Source: Triops longicaudatus
Taxonomy: Eukaryota > Arthropoda > Branchiopoda > Notostraca > Triopsidae
Length of the DNA: 64,000 bases
NCBI GenBank assembly: GCA_022885665.1
Contig: JAGQDJ010000015.1
Span: forward strand, 66,955-130,954
Direction of reading: 5' to 3'
In this document: positions 50,700-60,959 of the stretch, in pieces
Numbering within the stretch: the stretch's first letter is position 1
Layout of the letters: each line of letters starts with the position of its first letter
Notes under the pieces: generated by a model
Databases searched by the model: none
Seen by the model: the letters and a program-made list of their open reading frames with translations, nothing else
What the model was told of the DNA's origin: nothing
Position numbers and translations under genes: made by a program

Positions 50700-53060
50700 T
50701 CTGCTCTTTCTTTTGTCCAAATACGGTATTACCTGGTGATGATCTCATTAAAAGAGGCGGTTGCTCTCGAACCCATCACTGATAAGAGCCGATTCGACGG
50801 TCTGGCATGAAAATGCTTGTCTCCCGCCACTTTTTAGATATAAGATCTGTTCAAATACAAAAGTTTCGTTCTCCTTTCCTTCAACTTTTGGCCTATCCTA
50901 AAACCCACAGTGAAAATTAAGAACGCATTACTCACAAAAAAAGGATGATGACGAATTAGGTTGGGACGTCTCAGAAGCTTTTCAAGAAGGCGGAAAAATG
51001 TAAGAGTCTCCCGTGGATTCTTAATTTCCGCTCTGGAACTGTTTCATCATTGGAGGGCGATGCTCAACTGACAGATCTCCTCCCTCTTGGTCATCCTCTT
51101 CCAAGGGAAAAATAATCAGAGTAAGAATTAGAAATAAATCTAATCTAAGGAGTTCACAAAAAGGGAGAATAAAATGTCTGGTATCCCTCACTATGTGGGC
51201 TCACGCACGACCTAACTCTTACAGCCAGAAAGTGTTTGTGTAGATATGTATGTATTTGGCTTAACCTCTTTTTTTCTCCCTCTGTTGCACAGTACCATCT
51301 GCCACACTTGTTGTCTCGACAAGATACCGAGGGGCATGTCCATTCTGCTTGCTATAAATTTGGACCCGGAATGGCGGTTAAAACTCTTTCGCGGAGATTT
51401 GAATGCATGGGACGGAAATTAGTGAACTTCCTTAAATTCATGTTTCCCAAACAAAGAAAAATAAATAAAACACTCACAAGACAAAAAATGAAGAGCACGT
51501 AGACCCCGCTAAGGCCAAAAGATACAATGAAAAAATGTGTACACCAGTAATTACTTTTATGAGGAAAAAGTATTTTTCTTTGCTACAGAAAAGCTCGTAC
51601 ACAACAGTGACCTAAATTTCCATGGACTGGCAAAAAAAAAAAAATTACTAAGCTACACAATGTGAGCTTCTACATTTGTTTGATAATATTGTACTCTAGG
51701 ACCATCACTGTAAGATATAGGCAAAACGGAGAAAACAGTTGAAAAAGCACAACTAAGTTTTAAATACATCATAATCGAGTGATATGCAATTGATAATAAG
51801 TAAAGCGAGGGTATGTCAATAATACCTGTGTAAGACCTGGCATTTCGAAACCTTAAATTGTTATTCTGCCTTTCGTAATTAGTAGTCCCGTTGGTTGACA
51901 ATGGATTTTCAAGCTTTTTTTACCTTCTTGAGTAATGTAATTGCTTTTTAATCTTTCATTTCGAGGTTTATTTGCTTTTTTTGGTAGTTATACTACTATC
52001 ACAATAATAATACCTGATGGCGAATTATGGAGCCCCTTATTTACAACCTTCCAAGTTCCAGTTAAACGCTCTAAGTAAGTGATGTAAATGAATCTAGGCA
52101 GATTTTCATTGAGGACTCCCAAGTTTGGGCTCCTGACCTCACAAGGCGATCTCATCTATCAAACTCCTCGCTATCTTTCTTTTCCGAAGTCTTAAAACTA
52201 ATAACCTAAAGGTGAAAGGCACTTTGTTCGGCTTGCATGGGGCACGTGCATCTCTTTCTCCCTTAACAAGAAATTCACGCTCCCTTGCTTAGCATCACCA
52301 AGAGATAAATTACTTCTTCCGAGGGTGGTAAAAGCGATACAAATTTCGAAATAAACCAGAAATTCTTTTCGTATCATTCGTGGGAGGTTTCCCGGCATTA
52401 CGATGTAGCATCACATTTTTCTTCTCTTTGGCTTAAAATGACTTAGCGTGGAAAACTTGAAATAAATGCTCACGCTACTTTTAATTTGAAACCCGTTTTA
52501 TATATAAATCGACCAGTATACACCTGTGTTTCGCAATTACCCTTCCTTACCGGATGAAAAGAAAACGGAATCAGTCGACACACTCTTAATATTACCAGAA
52601 AACAATAGTGGAGTGCATACATGCCTTACCTGCTTTGCCTGCCAAATTCGCCCTCCGCCCTTTTTTCTTCACGTTCCTAACTAGATTTCATGAATTGCTC
52701 CTGTTTAGAATATTACACAACTCGGCCTTCTCCTCCTCCTCCTTCTCTGGATAAAAAGTACCTTCATTTGCACAACAATCAAGCTGGTTGTCTTGATTAG
52801 GAGAGCCGCCGCCCGAATAAAGCGATTCAATTAAACTCACGCTGCTCTTATGCTTTGCGTTGTTTCCATCAATCCATGTTTATGAGAGAGAAAATTGAAA
52901 CGCATGTTAACGGACGTCACATCAAGCTACTTCAACGAATCCATTTTATGTATTTGTTTAACAATTCCTGGGTACTGGAACTGTTTTCTCCCCGGTAAAC
53001 AAATCTCACTTCGGTTTAGGTTCGCTCTTCAGCGCCTTCCTACAAGAGAAGCAAAACTAT
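50700..53060. other. Non-coding stretch
   Basis: No supported gene. CT-rich patches occur (about 52727-52750). No repeat ends seen before the hAT element. Confidence 0.45.
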
Positions 53061-53069
53061 GTTGTAGGG

Positions 53070-53402
53070 CAAAGGTCTTCAACCTTTCCCCTTCACGGGC
53101 CATTTAAAGCTATGCCAGATGGCTGCGGGCCGGATTAAGACATGTGAGGTGAAGGCGGACTAGACTTGCCCACTGAAATGTTTATTCGGATATTAATTAA
53201 CCAAAAATAAAGATTGTTCAGTAAGAATTATTTTTCAATTAAGACTGCTCTTGAATTGTAAGTGTTTGAAATTTTTATGTTCTTTCGTACACCAAATTTG
53301 CTATATTGCATAAAATATAATTTTCGGTTTGAGCACCGCGGGCCGGATAGATTGGGTATACGGCCCGGTTTCAGCACGCGGGCCGTTGGTTACCGACCAC
53401 TA
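53070..53402. mobile_element. Non-autonomous hAT element
   Basis: The element starts CAAAGGTCTTCAACC at 53070 and ends with the inverse of TAGTGGTCGGTAACC at 53402, resembling the widespread hAT terminus type CAGTGGTTCTCAACC. The flanks TTGTAGGG (53062-53069) and CTGTAGGG (53403-53410) are an 8-bp target duplication with one mismatch. Subterminal sequence carries repeated GGGCC and GCGGGCCGG words on both sides, also usual for these elements, and the middle is AT-rich. At 333 bases it encodes no transposase and depends on an autonomous relative elsewhere. The terminal mismatches suggest an old copy. Confidence 0.8.
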
Positions 53403-53419
53403 CTGTAGGGCTGGCCATT

Positions 53420-55440
53420 GTTACAGCACGAATAACTAAGTAATGTTTAAGTGGATCTTACAATTTATTAAGACAACCACATCTTTAGACTAGCCTCGTT
53501 GGCTTTCAGTAATTGAAAATGCGAGCGGTCAGCAGTAACGCAAAAAGAAAGAATATAAAGAAGTAAAAAGTTGGCGTTACAATTTTTTTTATGCAGTTGA
53601 TGGTATACACTTTTTATGGCCGACGCGAATGTGGCAAAGTAGTTTAAACCCATAAAAAACACACGCCAATCTTCTCCCTCACCTATTTTCCATAAGCATT
53701 TATTGGCCACAAACCTGGTGAATTACAAAACAAGAAGAAAAGAAAATCTGGCACAAGTCTTGAGCTTCTTGAAAATCGTTACGTGAAACCGATAAGGGAG
53801 GCTAATATGCATATCGTCACGATATGAAAGCTACTTTTTATGATTTCGTGTGTAGGAGGTATAAATTCGTTAGCGCAAGATTGAACGTGTTTAGAATTGT
53901 CGTGTCCAAGCTTGTCCTCGTTTAGGAAAAGCTAGCAAATTATCTCAGTTTTTCACAGGTTGCACAGCTCAAAATTCCAGCAAAAAGGCATGAGAAAAAC
54001 TTGTAAATTGTATTCATGTAGCGTTAACTAATTACGTAAAATATTGACTTATTAAACATGTACTAATGGAAGCGGCATTTTGCCACTGGACATCCTAGAG
54101 ACATACAAGGTAATTGTCCCTTTTCATTTCTTAATAAAAGCAATAAATTCTAATAATGCATTTGTACAATTGTGCATAATGATAGGAACCGGATCTTGGC
54201 TACCTCGGGATGATTTGTACTTTATTACTTTCTTGCAACTCCGGTTCTATTACCATTCACAAGTATGTGCATTCAGTGTGTCATCCCGGCTTGCACGTGT
54301 ATAATTGAATCTGCATAAAAGACACTAGACAGGTTTAACGACAAATGATAAGGATAAAAAGGTAATTATATAGTAACAAGCAATGTTCCCAAACTTTCTC
54401 AGTCCTTCTGTAGACTGGACTTCTTAAGCTTTACATACTCTTTTTCCGATTCTTGGCAAACATTCCATCTACAGGTATTTTGTTAGTCTTTTACATACCG
54501 ATCTTTCAAAGACGAGAACTATATTCAACAGAATTCGCGGTAATGGCCAATTAACTCCAGTACCACTTTCACTTGATTCACAGAGCATCCAATCCTTTCG
54601 TGAGTCCGGCACAGCAAAAAAAAAGCTTGTCTTATAGCGCCCAAAAACAGCTTGTCATTTATGACTACAGGATACCGGGTACTTGAACAGCCATTGTATC
54701 CAAACTTTCCGCCCTTTTTATCTGGTTTGGCGATTACTAACATAATAATAACAACTGGACGGGTTCTCCAGAATTTTGCCACGTTTCCCAACACCACCAA
54801 AACTCTGAACGAGAAACCCTATTAGGGACACTGAATAATACTTGAACCTGTCAGTTAAATTGCACGCGGAAGAAAGTTGAGGCAACAAAATTCGAAATAG
54901 AAATATGCCTCTCATAAACAAATTCAACGACAATGTAAACTATCATATAAGCAAAATAAAAAGTGATATAAATAATACAGAATAAATAACACAGAATAAT
55001 GTAAGTTGAATTAGTCAATTGTGTTAAGTCAAAGGTAAGAGGCTAAAATAAAGTCAATTCATGCAACTTTTCATGCAAACAAATTCATGCAAAATTTCGC
55101 CCGTGTGATTATTTTAACTGATGTTTCAGCAGCATTGCTAACGCATTCGCATAGAAATATTTTCCGAAAAATAATTATAATCTTGGAACTACTCCAGGGT
55201 GAAACTTAGAATTCAAGCCTCCAGGAGGAACTAGTCACCCTAATAACAGGTGCAGTCGTAATCTTGAATAAATCTTCAGCCCATGTATTAAAACTTTTAA
55301 CAAGCAACGACGTCTTAGTTTTCATCCGATGAACTAATAGTTCCCGCTTTGCTACGCAAATTAGTCGGGCTGATTATCAACAGCCTCAGGGGAATTTGAA
55401 GCCATTTTCATCTTCCAAACGATCCTTAACAACCTAATTA
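53420..55440. other. Non-coding stretch
   Basis: Short ORFs only. Small AT-rich tandem words lie at about 54970-55010. The ATGCAA cluster is listed separately. Confidence 0.45.
55058..55095 (+). repeat. Three spaced TTCATGCAA words
   Basis: (A)TTCATGCAAC, TTCATGCAAAC and TTCATGCAAAA follow one another within 38 bases. ATGCAAA resembles the POU octamer core, but a simple local duplication explains it equally well. Confidence 0.5.
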
Positions 55441-55464
55441 ACTCCCAACATATCTTCTCTATGA

Positions 55465-56025
55465 TTATAAAGCGATGGGACAGCGGTTTCTAAACGGGAG
55501 TGTTTTGATATCACGCTGTACGTCAGTCACAAAAGAGGACAGGACCGATAGATCAGGGCAGGGCCTGTAGGAAAGTATGAAAAGTAGAAAAGTCGTGCAG
55601 CCCAAGTTTCGCAATTGCTGACATGAGCCGGAATATGACCGATTGATGATGGGGCAATAAATCCCCAGGCTTTTAAATCTCCTCCGCACTTTTGACTTCC
55701 GACATTGGGAGGCAAAACAAGGGGCGAACCATGGCTTCATTTCTAGAGTCCTGCTACCACTGCCAACTACCCTACCATCGTCACGTACATAAAAATAAGT
55801 ACCCGAGATTTGCATGACTCTTCTGGCTACGATCCGGCGCTTTCCCTCCCAACGATACGGGCTCACCGACTTGCTAGCCACAGCTAACGCTACAAAGGAT
55901 TTTCGAAGAGCTAAAAGCGCTGGAGCCCAGACCCAGGGAGAAATGCCAGCGCCAGAGAGAAACAACGCACATTTGCCAACGCGGGAGTCAAAAGGCAGCC
56001 TCATTACGCACCACAGGGAGTCCAT
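55465..56025 (-). other. 186-codon ORF in a GC-rich island, unassigned
   Basis: This is an uninterrupted ATG ORF on the minus strand. The island (about 55465-56040) is distinctly GC-richer than its surroundings, which lowers stop-codon frequency and makes long ORFs on both strands expected. The opposite strand is open too (55814-56110), with the more hydrophilic reading RRAKSAGAQTQGEMPAPERN. I recognise no domain in either frame. The sharp composition change suggests an inserted element or an exon, but no target duplication or inverted ends were found. Confidence 0.2.
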
Positions 56026-56352
56026 GGTGCGGCAACGTATTGTCGCACTATATACTCGGGAATTCCTTTCTATTATGATAGAAATAATCGCAATCTATTT
56101 CACAGATTGAGAAAGAAGGAAAAAAACGAAAACAAATCACAACTCGAGCAGGTTCATTTAGTTCGTGAAGATTTCCTTTTTTTGTTGCTTCTAATTGAAA
56201 AAGTATGTTTTCATAAGTCATTTCCCAGGTTTACTTTGATTCGACGCGTATTTAAAATATGCTTTAATAAACGAAACAGATTGACTCAGGGATAATAATA
56301 GTACCTTGGAGATGGAAAAAATAAGAAAGTAAAAATCTCTTTCGGCAGTTAT

Positions 56353-56369
56353 TCTCTCTCTCTCTCTCT
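56353..56369 (+). repeat. (TC)8 dinucleotide repeat
   Basis: Eight and a half TC units, followed by a T/C-rich stretch. Confidence 0.9.
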
Positions 56370-56464
56370 TATTTTTTTCCACTTGCTCCAACATTGTTTG
56401 GCATAATTACTCAAGACGAATATAAACTCGAATTTGAGTTGGCAAGTTAATTACTGGTCCCGTC

Positions 56465-56641
56465 ATGATCCCCGCCAAACGATTCCGGAGTGGTCAGAAA
56501 CGTTACCTTGTCTTTGACTTTAACATCCACCCTTGTTCTGTGTTGCCACGAAAAGGTCTCCTCTCTTTTCTTTCTCAGTTTTTAAATACTGGCTGCCGAA
56601 GGATTATTGTATACATTGATGGAATTCTTTTTTTCAAATGA
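56465..56641 (+). pseudogene. 58-codon ORF with a degenerate reverse-transcriptase-like YxDD box
   Basis: The ORF starts at an ATG (56465) and ends TGA (56639-56641). Its C-terminal part reads LNTGCRRIIVYIDGILFF. In reverse transcriptases of DIRS-like and LTR retroelements a stretch of the kind LxxxGxRhhhYhDDhLhh carries the catalytic aspartates; here the second D is G. A proline followed by R and a hydrophobic helix about 20 residues earlier is also compatible. The other reverse-transcriptase boxes are not seen, so this is either a badly decayed fragment or chance. Domain reading is inference. Confidence 0.22.
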
Positions 56642-56649
56642 CAGTTTTG

Positions 56650-58380
56650 TTCCTATTGTTGAGAATGTTATATCCACATACCTTGTTTGGCATTTCTGCA
56701 CTGGGTCATACAGAGAAAAAAGGAATAAAAAGACACACAGTACGCTACAGGTTTTGAGAAGCAGAGAATTCTTTCGCAGCTTTTGCATGTGTAAGCAAGT
56801 TCGTAAATCTTCACTGGGCAACAAGCTAGGGCGTGAAACTGTCCAGGAATCTGCCGGGGGTTTTCGAGCTGTTGGCTTTTTCCTCCTCATTTTACTTCTT
56901 CTTCTGCCCTTTGGATTCCTTATGCAGACAGAATATCATCGAAACCAAGAAGCAATGCCGTAATCTATACAATAGCCACAAAGTTGCAAAGCTTTGTTGC
57001 ATCAATACCCATCATGGCGTGTCATTTATGGGCCATAAAACCCTTTGAACCCCTATCAATGCGCGTATGGGAGCTCACGGAGCCTCCTTTTCCTTCCAAG
57101 GAATTAAACAGGCTTTCCACCTTCATGGCAAAAAGAAGTAGAGCTTTCTCTTTAGAAAAGGAACGATATATAGAACTCCCCTAGACTACATATTTGTACC
57201 TTACGGTAGAACACGACACAAAAATTACGACTCTGTCAAAACTAACTCGACCCTCATTCTCTTTGGATTTGTTTTTATGTCTAATGAAATAGGACCTCCA
57301 AAGGAAAAATTCCTGAAATGCGCACATAGGTTCAAAAAGATGAAAAAAGGGCACTTGGTAAGAAATCCGCCATTGTTTGCTTGTTTTTTCTAAAAGAAAT
57401 AATACGAAAGTTTTGGATATACCATCAGAAGGGTATAAGTTAAACCGACTCTTTTCACACTTGGATGACGAAATTCATGCGCACGTTCTACCAAAAACTC
57501 CGTAAAATATGGTGGACTACTACAGCAGGCATGTAAAATTTAGACTGAACTTGGGACAATGAATAGTGAAAGGTGACTACCCTATTGAAACCTATTGAAG
57601 CCTTCTCAAGGCATTTCAAAACAAAAACTTCGAAATTAAATGCTTTCGACAAACTTTCTGGGAAGTGTTTTAATCGCGAAAGTTAGCTATTTTGTCCTTA
57701 CATACAGAGGCACAGTGGTACCCCGTAAAACTAGCTTAAGTCTTAACCCGACAGGATTCGTCGTTTGAATGTCCAAATGTCAGTGAAAAAGAAGTAACTC
57801 ATGACTATTTAATTTTGCATTTTGAATATACATTCATGCTATTTTGACGTAATCCAAGATATAGTTAATTGCAAAACCACATCGAAATTTAATTTTTAGA
57901 GCATTTGCAGCTCCTATTTGTGTTTTCATTTACGGCTGCAAATGCTTTAAAAACACTTCAGCACGACAAAATGGGACTGGGCATTGTGACAACGGCGAAG
58001 TGCCACCTGTTTTGGATCTTTGTCGCAGCAACCCTAGAACGCCTTCGCGGCGAACCTAGGCGCCGCAATACACGGTTTGTGAAACGCTGCTTTAAGAGTT
58101 TGTACCAAGCTTGTCTCCAGCAGCTTGTAGAAAAAATAGGCACTTAAATTGCCTGGATCGAAAAGTGACTCTTGCCGACCCCAGAGTTGACAATACGCGG
58201 TGATAATGAAGAAGAAGCAGGAGTCGAGAAGAATAGTCACACGAAGGAACCATAATAAAAACTGAAGATACGTACATTCTGGATAAGTAGGCTAAGAGCT
58301 ATAACCTAATCAAGAACGTTGTTAATGAGAACTGTGTATTTATTTCTAATCGTGTTCAGAATTAAGTCTTTTAAATAGTG
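56650..58380. other. GC-richer zone with several unassigned short ORFs
   Basis: ORFs at 56607-56963, 56984-57184 and 57905-58147 (plus strand) have fairly protein-like composition in parts (for example ELTEPPFPSKELNRL in the second), but no domain is recognised. The patch at about 57950-58240 is again GC-rich. Confidence 0.25.
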
Positions 58381-58399
58381 GTTTGAGCACGTCAATTTT

Positions 58400-58940
58400 T
58401 TGGGTTCCTCCACCCCAGCTCCGCTACGGCATCACACACCTGCTCCAGCTCCGCACCTTTCTTCCAGCATATCCCATAATGAGATGCTTAAACTTAACTA
58501 CAAAGCTAATTAAATTGTATAAAGTATCAATTATAGGTAGGAAAAGTAACAAGTCTACTTATGTTCCAACTATCTTTTTATTGTATACGCAAATTGTTGC
58601 GCTGTTTATGATAATCGCGCCTGTAAACTTAAAATAAAAATCCGCGTGCACTATTTCATTTTGGTTTGGTACTAGTCTACCTAAGGAGCAACATTTTTTA
58701 CTCCATTGACACACTGCGGCATGAAATGAGGAATGAATTAAAAGTCTTTATGCTAATTCTTAGCAAAGGTAGCGGTAGCCAATTTTCCACTAATGTCTAA
58801 AATTTCATCAGGTTAGAGTGGCAACTTGGTAAACTACACTGTATAAAAAGACTTTTACAGTAAAAACCGGAGCAGGGAATATTTTGGTTGCTCCAGCTTC
58901 GCTCCTGCTCCGGGCAAAAGCAACTTCCTCCGCTGCAGTT
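58400..58940. repeat. Region with repeated GCTCC/CCGGAGCAGG words
   Basis: TGCTCCAGCTCCGC (about 58441) and TGCTCCAGCTTCGC (about 58888) are direct repeats. CCGGAGCAGG (58867) faces its inverse CCTGCTCCGG (about 58906). The second cluster also follows TACAGTAAAAACC. Probably parts of an old transposon; the ends were not resolved. Confidence 0.35.
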
Positions 58941-59104
58941 TACTCAACTGTATTAGTTAATCTGTATTAGTTATTAGTTTAATCAACTGTATACAGTTAA
59001 ATTCACTCCGTCTTCGGAACGTGAAATATTTAAGTCAGTTTGGTTCTCTACCGTGAAAAATACTAAAAAAACAAATTGTTTTACTTTATTATTTTTTTTT
59101 TCAG

Positions 59105-59416
59105 GCAAAATTCAGTTAGTTCTGTGTTGCTGAAAAGGCGCAGTGAAGAAAAATGGAACCAGATATTTTTTTCCCACATCAAATTCAAGACTGGCGCCTT
59201 AACAGGACAGTTTGTACTCTCGGTAGAGCCTCTGGCTTTCACGGTCATTTAGACTTAATTTTTGTTTTCTTGAAGCTCACGGTACCACGCTTAATAGGTA
59301 GAAAACCACTACTTCTACTGACTGTCTTTTCATACTTCAGCTTTGTCGCCACACGGAAGGAAAAAATGAAAATAGGAAAAATGTCTGAACTGCACCGTTC
59401 TGCCTTTACTCCATAA
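59105..59416 (+). other. Candidate 5' coding exon, unassigned
   Basis: A strong splice acceptor (long T tract, then CAG ending at 59104) is followed 48 bases later by an ATG in good initiation context (A at -3, G at +4, 59153) and an 87-codon ORF starting MEPDIFFPHQIQDWRLNRTV. The later part turns hydrophobic and is less convincing. A donor may lie earlier. No domain recognised. Confidence 0.2.
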
Positions 59417-59419
59417 CTG

Positions 59420-60830
59420 TAAAGTCAACAAATTCTCTAGATTTTTCCCAAGAAGCAAGCTTATGTTTGCTTTTCAAATAGCTTCAATGTGGGATTCCTT
59501 AAAAAAAAGATAATTTCGGGATTAAAGGTGACAGTCCAAAAATGTTCCACACCCGCCTAGGTTAAGCCAGTCCGCCTCTGTTCAGCACCAACATTTTTGA
59601 AAATTAGTTAAGCTTATCTCTACTATGAAAGCTAAGGCAGGTTACTAGTTGAGATTGATAGAGTAAATAATAAAATTCAACGTTCACAGTTGACCAGTTC
59701 TATGTTCCATGTTTCATTTCACATTGCCATCTTTGGGAATTAAAAACTGACACCTTGGACCTTTGTTGGGTTTCTTTACGACCCGCTTGTTGTGGTAGCT
59801 ATACTTCTAACTCACAGCATGGAAATTTATCAGTTGCTTAGAATTGTAGTAAGTTACTATACTAGAGCTTCCTTGTTGTTCGTTTTCAGTTTTAACTGCA
59901 GTCATGACGATTGCACTTTATATCGTATTGTAGTGTGCACGGTAAATATGTCTGTATCGTGTTACAATTATAGGGAAAGCAGATAATTTGCATATTAAGG
60001 ATGAAAAGCTTGCAAGCTTGGAAATGTTTTAAGACTGTTAGTTCACAGTGAGTACTCTGATTGGTAACTATTGTGGATTTTTAGGTGCAACGAAGATGAT
60101 TGTGCGCGGTAAATTTTTTTTGACATATTCGATGACCCCTTTCATGGTAAAGAAGTTGTGAAAAGTTTCAAAAGTTAATTGAAATCACCCACGAAAGTGA
60201 CCTTCATAGTTTTCTGTAACAAAACGCTCTGCCTAGACCACAGTATAAAGGTTACGCAGCAGAATAACTGGCCATCTCCCAATTTTATTTTTTTCCCTTG
60301 CTTTCGCGGTCTCAAGAGGATATGGGGGTACTCTCGAAGATAGGAGGACATGGATTCACGGACTTGCCCATCGTACCAGATCAGCTTGTCTTCGTCAACC
60401 TTTTAATCCTGTACTCTAAACAGCATTAATTATTACTAAAAATTCAACACAAGGACCTGTTTCAGCATTTTTCTAATACAAAAATAGTCTAACCCTCGTA
60501 CCACAGTTTTTAGCTCAATATTTCTCGTAATGTTTGGCTTACTAAACTATTTTTTTTTTATTTATTTCGTCGGCGTGAGCTTTGCTCGTTGCCGTAACTA
60601 AACTGGCTTCCCTTCAATATACGGTTAAATCTTTCGCCTTATACTAAACTAGTTTTCTATGTATACTATCCTTTAAGAAACTACACTTTGTCCTTGATGA
60701 CGAAATCAGAGATACGAGTCAATTGTAACATTGCGCAAATTTTAGCTTTAACTCGTAATACAAGCTTAAGTATCACCTGTATGTATTGAAGTATCACCTA
60801 GTGTAGATACAGACGTTGGTTCAATATTGG
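59420..60830. other. Non-coding stretch, nothing recognised
   Basis: AT-rich, short ORFs only. An imperfect hairpin around CGGCGTGAGC lies at about 60571-60596. Confidence 0.5.
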
Positions 60831-60841
60831 GCATAAAAAAA

Positions 60842-60912
60842 ACTATCCGGACAGGGGCTTAAATAGCATTTACCTTACATTTCACTACCACTTACGTTTC
60901 GCAACTAAACGC
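60842..60912 (+). repeat. Dispersed repeat, copy B
   Basis: This is the plus-strand counterpart of 28483-28553: CTATCCGGACAGGGGCTTAA, then TAGCATTTACCTTAC and on. Imperfect inverted words GTTCAATATTGGGC (about 60822) and the inverse of GTTCAAATATGATTGGGC (about 60949) flank it and might be the element ends, but copy A lacks clear equivalents. Confidence 0.6.
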
Positions 60913-60959
60913 ATGGTAACGAAATGCAGTTCTAGGCCCAATCATATTTGAACATTCAA

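Noticed and set aside
57958..58143. AATKIQ in a minus-strand ORF, like an IQ motif
   Set aside because: The downstream arginine/glycine positions of an IQ motif are absent and other frames of the block are equally open.
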